Shown here: one piece after another, positions 18,579 through 26,476 of the stretch
How positions within the stretch are numbered: the stretch's first letter is position 1
Layout: each line of letters opens with the position of its first letter
NCBI GenBank assembly: GCA_002731275.1
Contig: PCBK01000096.1
Span: 1 to 47,977 of the forward strand
Reading direction: 5' to 3'
DNA: 47,977 nucleotides
Source: Deltaproteobacteria bacterium
Lineage (GTDB): Bacteria > Myxococcota_C > UBA6777
The notes under the pieces: model-generated
Databases searched by the model: none
Told to the model about the DNA's origin: nothing
What the model saw: the letters and a program-made list of their open reading frames with translations, nothing else
Position numbers and translations under genes: made by a program

Positions 18579-18850
18579 GGGCGAGTTCCCACTCGCCCTT
18601 ACTGCCGCGCTTCGCTTTCCGGGCGTCCTTTTTGGGGGAGTTTCCACTCGCCCTTTACTGGCATGCTCCGTTTGTCGGGCATCCTTTTTGGGCGAGTTCC
18701 CACTCGCCCTTACTGCCGTGCTTCGCTTGTCGGACATCCTTTTTGGGCGAGTTTCCACTCGCCCTTACTGGCGCGCTCTGCTTGCCCCTGCTGACGCGCT
18801 CCGCTTGTCTCTGCTGCCGCGCGTCGCTTGGCTTTGGCTGCCGCGATTCG
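18579..18850. repeat. 55-bp tandem repeats with 8+4+8 hairpins
   Basis: Four hairpins GGGCGAGT-TYCC-ACTCGCCC start at 18579, 18634, 18690 and 18745, a step of 55-56 bases. Each is followed by TTACTGSCGYGCTYCGYTTG and then a CATCCTTTTT-like run. Beyond 18765 only the CTGNCGCGCTTCGCTTG part continues, about three more times. The second hairpin has one mismatch in the left arm. No gene overlaps. It belongs to the dispersed mosaic family also found near 21.5-21.95, 45.5 and 46.8 kb. Confidence 0.8.
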
Positions 18851-18859
18851 CTTGGCATA

Positions 18860-18926
18860 GTGGGTTTGCCACCCACACCCGCCTGGGGTTTATTCAACCC
18901 CAGACCCCTACGATACTGCGTATCGT
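18860..18926 (-). repeat. Three-hairpin repeat block, copy B
   Basis: Three hairpins in a row: GTGGGT/ACCCAC (18860-18876), GGGGTT/AACCCC (18885-18901) and ACGATAC/GTATCGT (18910-18926). Read on the minus strand it aligns almost base for base with 46822-46888; the outer hairpin there is ACGATGC/GCATCGT, so a G-C pair became A-T with both arms changed. Confidence 0.75.
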
Positions 18927-20817
18927 TTGTTTTGCGCTCTTCGAGCACTATGTCACGGAGGACAGATCCCTGTCTGATACAAAGCATGACATATATATAA
19001 ATGATAGGAGAGGCTGTGTTCGCATTGCGAACAACACAATGATGAGATGGCCTGATCATGTTCGCAATGCGAACAGGTTCAGAACAATGGGATGGTGTGA
19101 TCATCTCCCCAACCTTCTTGTTTGGATGTTGAGTGTTCGTATTGCGAACAATACAAGTCCCATCAAGCTCCCATCGAACGCGTAAGACATACAACATTTT
19201 TGAAATGCGTTTTTGAGAGCTGTCACATTGTGTCAGTGGTCAAGGCTTGTTCGCATTGCGAACATCTACCCCTAATTGTATGCAGGTTGCGAACAACATC
19301 TTTCGTGGCGTTCTTATGCTCTTGGGGTTGTTCACATGACAACACCTCCAAGTCACATGGGAACTTGCGCTACAGACGAACATGATCCAATGCTTGAGCT
19401 GTTGAATCTTTGGTTGTGTTCGCATTGCGAACATCTTCCCTTACGATATGCTAGCTGCCTGGAAAGTCTTTCCTCACTGTGCGAATTGGATGTTCGCAAT
19501 GCGAACACCATAACGAAAGTGTATGTGGACCGGGACCACTCACATTCATTGGGATGAACAGATGGGTTTTTTGATGATGTTCGCAATGCGAACAAGTGCG
19601 AGAGATACACTGAAAGGACTCGAAATGGTAAATGTGGTGGCATCATACCTAAGGTTGTGGAACCAAGTGAATTGAATGTTCGCATCATGAAAAGTCTCAG
19701 AACAACGACACAGTATGGCCAAAAGAGGATACTTATGTGTTCGCATTGCGAACATCGCAAAGAGAGAGTGTCTTGGATCCTGAAAGAGGGGGACTGGTTG
19801 TTCGCATTGCGAACATAACCCCATAACGACTCCATTCGTGCACTAAAAAGATTCGGAACTGTGTTCGCTTCTCGTGGATGTTCTGGTTATGGTGAGATGA
19901 GGATAAAGAATGTTCGCAATGCGAACAAGTCATTTGAGCAATGAGGAAAGATGTTCTTTTTGGGAGCTCCTGGAACATGTTGGATGTTCACAATGCGAAC
20001 ACATAAGTCTTTTGTGGATGAGCTGTGGAGGGACGCACTGGCAGTGTCTGGATGTTCGCAATGCGAACATATTCACTTTTTGTGATGATCTGCGGAGAGA
20101 TGTTCTGGCGGTCTCTGGATGTTCGCAATGCGAACATATTGTGGCAGACTGCGAATGTTTTTGGAGGGGGAGGGGGTCGAGCGATGTTCGCAATGCGAAC
20201 ACTATGTGAGTGGCAACAAGTATCTTGGTGCAGGGACGCAGACCAATCATTGTTCGCAATGCGAACAACAACGAGGAACTTGATCGTGGAGGATAAGGAT
20301 GTTCGCAATGCGAACAAAAATGAGAAGCTTGATCGTGAAGGGGGAGGATGTTCGCAATGCGAACCACAATGTGCCCAAATAAAATAACTGACGCAGAGTG
20401 TTCTGCGAAATCTTTGTGTGTTCGCAATGCGAACAGTTTTCTGTAGTAGGTTCCTTTCTATGACGAAATAATGGTTTGGTGAGAGCTTTGTGTGTTCGCA
20501 ATGCGAACAATCTCGTATCTAAAGCAAGACAGATCATGTGGAGTGTTTTGTGAGATCTTTGTGTGTTCGCAATGCGAACATTCTTCTGTAGTGGGGGCCT
20601 TATTGTGACGAAAGAATTGTTCGGCTAGAGCTTTTTGTGTTCGCAATGCGAACATGTTATGGAGAGGAGCATGGGGGCAAAGCTGTTCGCAATGCGAACA
20701 ACAAGTCACATAATGAAGAGGCATTGAGGAATGTATTGTGATATGGGAGGGGGAAATCGATTCTGTTGTGATGGAGGTTTCCAGAGCAATCCATAGTAGG
20801 AGAGGGGAGGGGGGACT

Positions 20818-21294
20818 TCACTTTGTGCCATTTACGGTCTTGTTTGCACAAAAGTTCTCGCTCTTGAGTTTGAAGGTGATTTTCTTTCTTCTGTTAGACT
20901 TGTATGTGCAGGACTTTGTTTGGCATTTGAATCGAAAGTAAGCGTAGTACGTTCCGTTTAATCGGCAGGCTGTGGTGGCCTTCAGGTAGATTTGAAAACG
21001 TTGTTTGCAAGTGGTGCTTTTGCAGGCGCGACGGGATGTCTTCTCTTTAAACGAAGACATTTTAATCCCTGTTGCTTGGACTGTGAGTCCTGCTGTTTTG
21101 AGAAGATAAGGGGAGGAAACAAGTGTGGTCAACTCAATACGCGCAGGTTTGTTTTTATCTACATTGACGATCTGTGCAGTGATCGCTGCTTTCACAGTGG
21201 GCTCACCTGCAAAGGCATGGCCAGCCCAACATTGTGTGCCCAGGAACAAACCAACCACAACCAGATAACTCTTCACTCGTTTGGTACGCATCAT
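20818..21294 (-). CDS. Small secreted Cys-rich protein, unknown function
   Basis: A 158-residue exported protein. A signal peptide is clear: basic MMRTKRVK, hydrophobic core and likely cleavage near AFA-GEP at about 29-31. The mature part has six cysteines (RRACKSTTCKQ, TTACRLN, KCQTKSCTY, NFCANK), enough for three disulfides, and a basic, beta-rich composition (T/K/I alternation). GGAG lies 8 bases before the ATG at 21294. It is placed between the palindrome array and a repeat block. I do not recognise the family. Confidence 0.6.
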   Translation of the reverse strand: MMRTKRVKSYLVVVGLFLGTQCWAGHAFAGEPTVKAAITAQIVNVDKNKPARIELTTLVSSPYLLKTAGLTVQATGIKMSSFKEKTSRRACKSTTCKQRFQIYLKATTACRLNGTYYAYFRFKCQTKSCTYKSNRRKKITFKLKSENFCANKTVNGTK

Positions 21295-21485
21295 TTTCTC
21301 TTCTCCGTCACGTTCTTGGTATTTGGGGGCGCTGATAGGAACTCTTCCTCAGCGGTAATCTTCTTGTACATAGGACTCGGATACAAAACCCCAAAAGTGA
21401 CAAATAAAAACATTTTTTTCAAAAAGATGATCAACTGACCTTGCGTATCATTACATAAGGGGAGCAGCACATGCGTTTTCCTTTG

Positions 21486-21776
21486 CAGGAGGGGGATAGG
21501 CGAGCGTAACGAGGAGGACCGCATTTGAAGACCTTCGACCTAAGGCTTAGTGTCTTTGGGAGTTGCTGATGGTCTCCTGCAAAAAGGTTGTTTGGCAAGC
21601 AAAGCGCGGCAGCCTACGCCGAAGGCGTCAACAGGAGAGGGAAGCCCAGCGTAGCGAGCTGGACCGCATTTGAAGGCCTTCGGCCTAAGGCTTAGTGTCT
21701 TTGGGAGTTGCTGATAGTCTCCTGCAAAAAGGTTGTTTGGCAAGCAAAGCGCGGCAGCCTACGCCGAAGGCGTCAA
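21486..21776. repeat. 145-bp tandem direct repeat
   Basis: Two near-identical units with a step of 145-146 bases (CAGGAG marks at 21486, 21632 and 21777; GACCGCATTTGAAG at 21517 and 21662). Each carries ACCGCATTTGAAGRCCTTCG, a TTAGTGTCTTTGGGAGTTGC stretch, AAGCAAAGCGCGGCAG and CGCCGAAGGCG. A third unit begins at 21777 and then diverges into the hairpin block that follows. The 21295-21974 gap (680 bases) holds only this and the next two entries plus the promoter area of the 20818-21294 gene. Confidence 0.8.
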
Positions 21777-21850
21777 CAGGAGGGGGAAGCAAGCGGAGCG
21801 CGCTTGGGGACCGCCTCCGGTCCCCGGTAGAAAGGCAAGCGAAGCGCGCC
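21761..21850 (+). repeat. Mosaic hairpin repeat, copy C
   Basis: Starts with ACGCCGAAGGCGTCAACAGG, contains a perfect 8+4+8 hairpin GGGGACCG-CCTC-CGGTCCCC at 21806-21825, and ends with GGCAAGCGAAGCGCGCCAGC. It aligns along its whole length with the reverse strand of 45550-45642, where the hairpin is GGGGATGC/GCATCCCC: three neighbouring base pairs differ and all remain paired. Confidence 0.78.
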
Positions 21851-21879
21851 AGCCAGAGGCAAGCAGAGCGCGCCAGTAA

Positions 21880-21952
21880 GGGCGAGTGGCAACTCGCCCC
21901 ATGAAAAGTGACAGCTCGCCCCATAAAAAGTGGCAACTCGCCCCATGAAAAG
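21880..21952 (+). repeat. Short direct repeats with GGGCGAGT hairpin
   Basis: GGGCGAGT-GGCA-ACTCGCCC hairpin followed by three units of about 25 bases of the form AARTGRCARCTCGCCCCATRA. The hairpin is the same as in the 18.6-kb tandem array, read on the other strand. Confidence 0.7.
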
Positions 21953-21974
21953 GATGACAGCCCCCAGAGAGTGG

Positions 21975-24900
21975 CTACTGCTTGAAGCAACTTGCGTGAG
22001 CCATGGCACACATGGGTGCGCATCGGTAGAAAGTCATGACTTCAGGTGTGAAGTTTTTGCCAGCCCGAGACAGTGCTTTGACCTTCTCGAGTATTTGTTT
22101 GCGGTAGGCACATGAACAATCACAAACGCTCTTCTTTTTGGACTTGCACTTTTTATAAGGTTCGAAGCAAAACCCCTGACAAAGCATCAGTCGAACATAA
22201 TCAGATGTTGGTTGCTTTTTGGGATTCTTGATGCGCTCGGCTTGCAGCTTCTCAAAAAGCTCCTTGTCCTGACATGTGCATGGACAGCGTCCTCCCATGA
22301 CGCCACTGTTCGCATTGCGAACGGCAGGTGCTTGTTGGTTCGAAGCTCTCTCTTGTGAGGCTTGCCAGATGCGACCGGACGCGAGCATGAAAGGTTGTTC
22401 ATACTTGCGGAAGGTTTGGATGGCTTTGGTGTCCTTTGTCACAAAAGATTTGTCACCCGTGTAAAAGGGAGGGAAGGGGTGGTTGATATCAAGGTCGATA
22501 TACTTGAGCTTTGGACACGTAAAGTTCTCCTTGAACGCCTTCATTGAACGGAAATCTAAGGCGCTGAGTTGACATAATCGACCTGTCAGACGAGCGCGAA
22601 AACTCTCTTTGGAGAACTCGTAGATCACAAGGGTTGCAAAATTGTCGTGTGTTTCGATGTGTTCTTTTTGCTTGTCCAGCGCATTCTCTTGTTTGTAGTA
22701 TCTGTCTTTGACGAGTTCCTTTTGGAGGCCTTCTTTCATACGATCGATGTTCTTCCAACGGCGCTTGTGTTGTTGAATTTTCTTGTGGATAGCTTCAAGC
22801 TTCTTCCCGAATGGGATGTATACCTTGGTGAGGTCGTTTGGCACACGTCCCATCATGAAGCCCTTAAAGGTTCCTGTTTTCCCAAATGGGATGACGGACT
22901 TGGGTCTCATAAATGTGAACGTCGCGAGTGTCTTAAAGTCAACCTCGCCGAGCTTGTTGGAGGTCGCCTTCTCCAAGACCTCTTTGAGCAAGACAGCGTA
23001 CAAACCGTTACCTCTGTACTTCTTCATATTTTTGGCGATGAGTTTGTTGAAGAGATTCCCTTCAAAGAGGTGGCGAACAGGGCGTTTGGCTGAAAACGAT
23101 TTCAAGTCGCCAGAGAGGGGGATCGAAGACAAAGAATTTCCTGCCAACCAAAAGTTCAATGTCGTCAACATATACTTTGTCGGAAGGAGCTTACTTGGTG
23201 TTCTGTCCGTTTTGCGTCTGGTTTTCTTCTTCGGTATTTTCTTCTGTTTGCGAAGGTTATTCTTTGTGGACTTCAGTGAAAATGTCAGGAGCGCTGTGGC
23301 GTAGCCTTTGAAAGACTCTGTCCTTGCTCTGATACAAATGCGAGAGCTATCTTTTCCGCTGCAACGGATCAAGAGCGGTGTTCTAGAGACGACATAGACC
23401 GTTTCGAGGGTTGTTTGTCCCGGTCGCAAGCGTTGTGCAGGGACATGCCATGTGTGTAGTTTTTCTGCCGAAAGAGGGCGGACAAGGCAATGAGAGAGCA
23501 AGCTCGTCATCCTGTCTTTGCCTTTGCCTGGACGACGACAGTAGTACATACTCTGCGAAGAGGTGTAAGCCATCCCCATATGTAATTGTGAGTGGGGGAG
23601 TTTTTTGGGAAGGGTTTCACCAAGGATTTTTACGGAGACTGCGCGGTTGGGAGGGAGTCCTTTTACTTTGACTCGTATACATTTTCCTGTCCATAGACCA
23701 AGATTGACAGCAACTCGGTATGAAGATCTTGTTAAAATAGATGCGTCAAGCTCAACTTCTTCGCAACCTCCAAACCACTGGGCAAACCAACGATTTGTTG
23801 CTGAACCATGCTGAAAGAGCGATTTGAGCATCGGAGGTTTTTTGAGGTTGGTCGCGTTAAAGAGCAGCTCACCCATACCAACGGGATCAATTTGTCGGAC
23901 TGTTTTGGCTGCTGTGTGTGTGAGAAACGTCGCGAAGATGTGGGGGAGGGCGCGGCGCTTGTCGAATATAAAATGTCGACTTGTCAAAGACAACACATGA
24001 TCGCGATGGAGGCTGCGAACGAGCGAACGATCATACATGATCTTCTTCAGGTATCGGAAAGGGTATTTCTCTTTTGGGTAATAATATTCTGCGAGATGTT
24101 GCCAGAAGGAGTTGGTCTTGTAAGGGAGAACATACAAAGGGTTTTGTTTTCCGTTTTTGAACAAGACATCTTCACTTGCGTCGAGAGGGTATTTGTAGAA
24201 GTTCCGAACTCCCATGCGCTTCGCATATGTGAAGCGATTCCAATTGACTCCTGCGATGCGTTGGGTTTGCCGTCGCAAGTGTTTGATTAGATGAAATCCC
24301 ATCGCGTTAGCGGTGCTCTCTTTCCACCAGAAAGGTAGCGCTTCATAACAAGGAGCGCCTTGACCTGAGCGAAAACAATCCTTTCCAACAGGTCGGTGAG
24401 TGCATGGATTTCCGTTCGGTGATGCGTATTGGACAATGTGCATCACTTCGTGTCCAATGGTTTGGATAAGTTCTTCTGGGTGGTGGTTGTAATTTGTAAA
24501 CGCGGGGTCCATGAAGGAGATACTCATGACCAATGACTTACTTGATGTCGGACATGATACACAGGCAACTTCTGCCCCACCGAGCTGATACTTTGTACTA
24601 CCCATGCCAGGAAAAAAGACCTTCACAAAATGATCGGGTGTCTGAAGCATCCAACGACGAGGGAATGGGTACAAATGCATACGATACATCTCAAAGGTAT
24701 CTCGAAAGACCATGGAAAGTCCGGAAAGTTGACGACTTGTTAATGGTAATGGGGTCTTTCTCTTTGTGTACGATGGTGAGCGAATCACACCAACACCACC
24801 AAGAAACTTCATACCTATCTCAAATCCAAGCAGCTTTTTCTTCTCAAAGGAGACTTTGGCCCGGTTCCACGAGCCAATAGGATGATGTCCGTCTACAGGA

Positions 24901-24989
24901 CACTCCAGTCGGTGGGACCACGCCGTCTCAGAACATCCAAGGAGCAACAGACAAACAAGCCCACATCCAACAAATATTCGATGTCTCAT
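21975..24989 (-). CDS. Large lipoprotein with HExxH zinc-protease site and duplicated CxCxC module
   Basis: A 1004-residue envelope protein. GGAGG lies just before ATG 24989. The signal peptide ends in a lipobox LLGC with C19, so it should be lipidated. H180-E-x-x-H184 in TIGHEVMHIVQY, followed by E224 in WWKESTANAM, is the gluzincin (thermolysin-like, MA clan) zinc arrangement; cysteines nearby (C196, C205, C214) may form disulfides. Residues 250-880 show no family I know. The C-terminus has two copies of CxCxC-x29/30-C-x3-C-x6-C starting at C902 and C956. A palindrome of the parS type encodes VRNAN at 890-894, just before the first module. The gene overlaps its upstream neighbour by an ATGA. 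Likely a surface or periplasmic metallopeptidase; substrate unknown. Confidence 0.75.
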   Translation of the reverse strand: MRHRIFVGCGLVCLLLLGCSETAWSHRLECPVDGHHPIGSWNRAKVSFEKKKLLGFEIGMKFLGGVGVIRSPSYTKRKTPLPLTSRQLSGLSMVFRDTFEMYRMHLYPFPRRWMLQTPDHFVKVFFPGMGSTKYQLGGAEVACVSCPTSSKSLVMSISFMDPAFTNYNHHPEELIQTIGHEVMHIVQYASPNGNPCTHRPVGKDCFRSGQGAPCYEALPFWWKESTANAMGFHLIKHLRRQTQRIAGVNWNRFTYAKRMGVRNFYKYPLDASEDVLFKNGKQNPLYVLPYKTNSFWQHLAEYYYPKEKYPFRYLKKIMYDRSLVRSLHRDHVLSLTSRHFIFDKRRALPHIFATFLTHTAAKTVRQIDPVGMGELLFNATNLKKPPMLKSLFQHGSATNRWFAQWFGGCEEVELDASILTRSSYRVAVNLGLWTGKCIRVKVKGLPPNRAVSVKILGETLPKKLPHSQLHMGMAYTSSQSMYYCRRPGKGKDRMTSLLSHCLVRPLSAEKLHTWHVPAQRLRPGQTTLETVYVVSRTPLLIRCSGKDSSRICIRARTESFKGYATALLTFSLKSTKNNLRKQKKIPKKKTRRKTDRTPSKLLPTKYMLTTLNFWLAGNSLSSIPLSGDLKSFSAKRPVRHLFEGNLFNKLIAKNMKKYRGNGLYAVLLKEVLEKATSNKLGEVDFKTLATFTFMRPKSVIPFGKTGTFKGFMMGRVPNDLTKVYIPFGKKLEAIHKKIQQHKRRWKNIDRMKEGLQKELVKDRYYKQENALDKQKEHIETHDNFATLVIYEFSKESFRARLTGRLCQLSALDFRSMKAFKENFTCPKLKYIDLDINHPFPPFYTGDKSFVTKDTKAIQTFRKYEQPFMLASGRIWQASQERASNQQAPAVRNANSGVMGGRCPCTCQDKELFEKLQAERIKNPKKQPTSDYVRLMLCQGFCFEPYKKCKSKKKSVCDCSCAYRKQILEKVKALSRAGKNFTPEVMTFYRCAPMCAMAHASCFKQ
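22308..22322. promoter_or_regulatory. parS-like palindrome inside the metallopeptidase gene
   Basis: A perfect 15-base core GTTCGCATTGCGAAC (the outer A on the right is G). It sits 1.6 kb beyond the array and encodes an unstructured linker of the host protein. Confidence 0.65.
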
Positions 24990-25537
24990 GATGCCCTCCA
25001 GATCTTTTTGAGGAAGGTCAACAATGCCTTCTCCTGGGATAATACAGCTGTCCTATCTTGTTTTCGGACCCGACATAGACGGAGCTTGTACACAATGGCC
25101 TTCTTTGTGAGTGTTTGTGTTTGGTTGAGGTTCTTTTTGGGGAGCGCTGCGAGCTTTTTGAGTAGAACGGGCTCGCTCTTTGATGTGATCCCCCATCTCT
25201 TGGCATCGTATGTGAGCATGATGAGTGACCAATCTTGCGACCACTTCGAGAACACCATCCCTTCGACTTTGGGATAGCCAAAGCCCACCGCGACTTTCTC
25301 GAATGCTTTGAGCTGTTGACTGCTTCCAACCCGTGCCATCGAAGGAAGGACATATGAAAGCAGTAACAAGGGCACGCCCTTCGGTAAGAATGATGTTTGC
25401 TTTTTTTGTTGAACGATCCACTCAGCGACTTTGAGCGCACGTATAACACGCTTTGTGGTGAGTGGGCGGTTCCTCAGATGCTCGGTCCCCTTTGCTTTTG
25501 ATAGTCGTGGACATACCAAAAAAAGAAGACATATCAT
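24986..25537 (-). CDS. Exported protein of unknown function, coupled to the metallopeptidase
   Basis: A 183-residue protein if it starts at ATG 25537, which opens a signal peptide (MICLLFLVCPRLSKAKG) and has a weak CAGGAC ribosome site. A longer frame reaches 25678 but would bury the signal peptide, so I prefer the shorter form. Mature part is basic and probably helical (KRVIRALKVAEWIVQQ; PVLLKKLAALPKK). Its stop overlaps the start of the 1004-residue lipoprotein gene by an ATGA, so the two are translated together and may work together at the envelope. No recognised domain. Confidence 0.6.
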   Translation of the reverse strand: MICLLFLVCPRLSKAKGTEHLRNRPLTTKRVIRALKVAEWIVQQKKQTSFLPKGVPLLLLSYVLPSMARVGSSQQLKAFEKVAVGFGYPKVEGMVFSKWSQDWSLIMLTYDAKRWGITSKSEPVLLKKLAALPKKNLNQTQTLTKKAIVYKLRLCRVRKQDRTAVLSQEKALLTFLKKIWRAS

Positions 25538-25777
25538 GAATAGTCCTGACCTTGACAATGTGTTGATCTCCTCTGTGGGACAATATGGTTGTAAGAATAG
25601 GTCGCTTTTTGGACGTAGAAATAACGAAGTTATTCTATGAAATCCGACAGGAACGTTCAAGGCGATAAATTCTCTCATGTTGGCAATGTGTTGGGTTGTT
25701 TTTCGAGGGCAGATCTTCAGACCTGTTCCGATTCTGATCGATGCGAGGCCGAAGGCATCGCGTACATGATCTATAGG

Positions 25778-25795
25778 CCCAGGTGAAAACCTGGG
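25778..25795. other. Stem-loop with GAAA loop
   Basis: CCCAGGT-GAAA-ACCTGGG, a perfect 7-bp stem with a GNRA-type loop, preceded by GATGC...GCATC at about 25739-25759. No T-run follows on either strand, so it is not an intrinsic terminator. The rest of 25538-25959 shows no gene. Confidence 0.4.
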
Positions 25796-25959
25796 GGCAT
25801 GGCCATTCGTATCCTGATATCCGTCGATGTGGGATTGCGTTTGTATCTGTTTGATGTCTCTCGGTCGGATGTTTTCAGCGTTTAATCGGCTTGTTGGATA
25901 CTTGGGTAGAGGGAGTTGTTTGATTGGTATCGAGGGATGTTGGTATTGGGTTGGTTTTT

Positions 25960-26350
25960 CGTGCGAAATCGGTTCCGGTTCGTGTGAAGCTGGCTCTTAT
26001 TCGTGCTGGGGCGGTTCTTTTTCGTGCGAAGCTGGCTCCGGTTCGTGCGAAGCTGGCTCCAGCCCGTGTTGGGTCAACGTCTTTTCGTGAGAGGTCGGCT
26101 CCAGTTCGTGAGAGGTCGGCTCCATTTCGTGAGAGGTCGGCTCCATCTCGTGAGAGGTCGGCTCCATCTCGTGTTGGGTCAACGTCTTTTCGTGAGAGGT
26201 AGACGCCTTTTCGTGAGAAGTCGACGTCTTTTCGTGAGAGGTGACTCCCTTTTCGTGAAGGAGCAGGTTTTGCTTGTTATGGCTTCACTCCATTTTGCAC
26301 GGAGGGAGTTGTTTTTCATGTGGGGGAAGTCATTTTCGTGCGAGAGCAAC
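25960..26350. repeat. 21-bp minisatellite, about 15 clear units
   Basis: A CGTG anchor recurs exactly every 21 bases at 25960, 25981, 26002 and so on to 26254, without a single indel; degenerate units keep the same phase to 26338. Typical unit is TTCGTGAGAGGTCGGCTCCA. Because 21 is a multiple of 3, several frames on both strands are open and give heptad peptides (for example HEMEPTS on the minus strand), but none has a ribosome site and the minus frame has no ATG outside the repeat. I treat it as non-coding or a decayed repeat gene. 26351-26476 shows nothing further. Confidence 0.75.
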
Positions 26351-26476
26351 TGAGTGTTTTGGGGTAACAGGTCTTTCTTGGTGGTGGGTTTGGTGAGAGG
26401 CTCTTTCACGGAACAGAGGGAGTGGTTCGGGAGATGAATGCAAAGGGCAAGTGCCGGTACGTTCGTTCGTTTTTGG

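Larger units (their letters stand above)
18420..20699. repeat. Clustered parS-like palindromes (24 copies)
   Basis: A 17-base odd palindrome TGTTCGCAWTGCGAACA. The 15-base cores start at 18420, 18461, 19018, 19060, 19135, 19249, 19418, 19492, 19579, 19739, 19800, 19912, 19986, 20054, 20121, 20186, 20252, 20301, 20350, 20420, 20494, 20565, 20639 and 20685. Twenty-two are perfect; 19135 and 19986 have one change each. Partial forms lie at 19678 and 19287. Central base is T in eight copies (all at or before 19800) and A in sixteen (all copies from 19912 on). Typical step in the right half is 65-74 bases, sometimes 46-49. The stretch is upstream of parAB and has no convincing gene, so a ParB-loading centromere is the best reading. 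Canonical parS (TGTTTCACGTGAAACA) shares only the TGTT...AACA arms and has an even centre. Confidence 0.85.

Noticed and set aside
18564-19197. Frames sharing a GLGLNKPQAGVGGKPT peptide with the 46.8-kb region
   Set aside because: This is the three-hairpin repeat block read as protein; the DNA structure, not the reading frame, is conserved.
18420-20700. Regularly spaced palindromic repeats that could suggest a CRISPR array
   Set aside because: Repeat is only 15-17 bases and fully palindromic, spacing is irregular (41 to 170, mostly 65-74), spacers resemble each other, both orientations occur and no cas gene is present.
18281-20724. Many open frames with repeated VRNAN, VRIAN, FAMRT or HCEH peptides
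   Set aside because: The peptides are translations of the palindrome in different frames. The frames overlap on both strands, lack ribosome sites and share no protein-like conservation.
18144-20817. Replication origin near the partition genes
   Set aside because: No DnaA-box cluster, A/T-rich unwinding region or replication initiator gene was recognised.
21291-21413. Short frame overlapping the start of the small secreted protein gene
   Set aside because: No ribosome site and A/T-driven composition; likely the leader of the next gene.
25997-26182. HEMEPTS heptad-repeat peptide as a gene
   Set aside because: Only non-ATG starts within the repeat, and an in-frame stop inside the repeat array, so not a credible gene.
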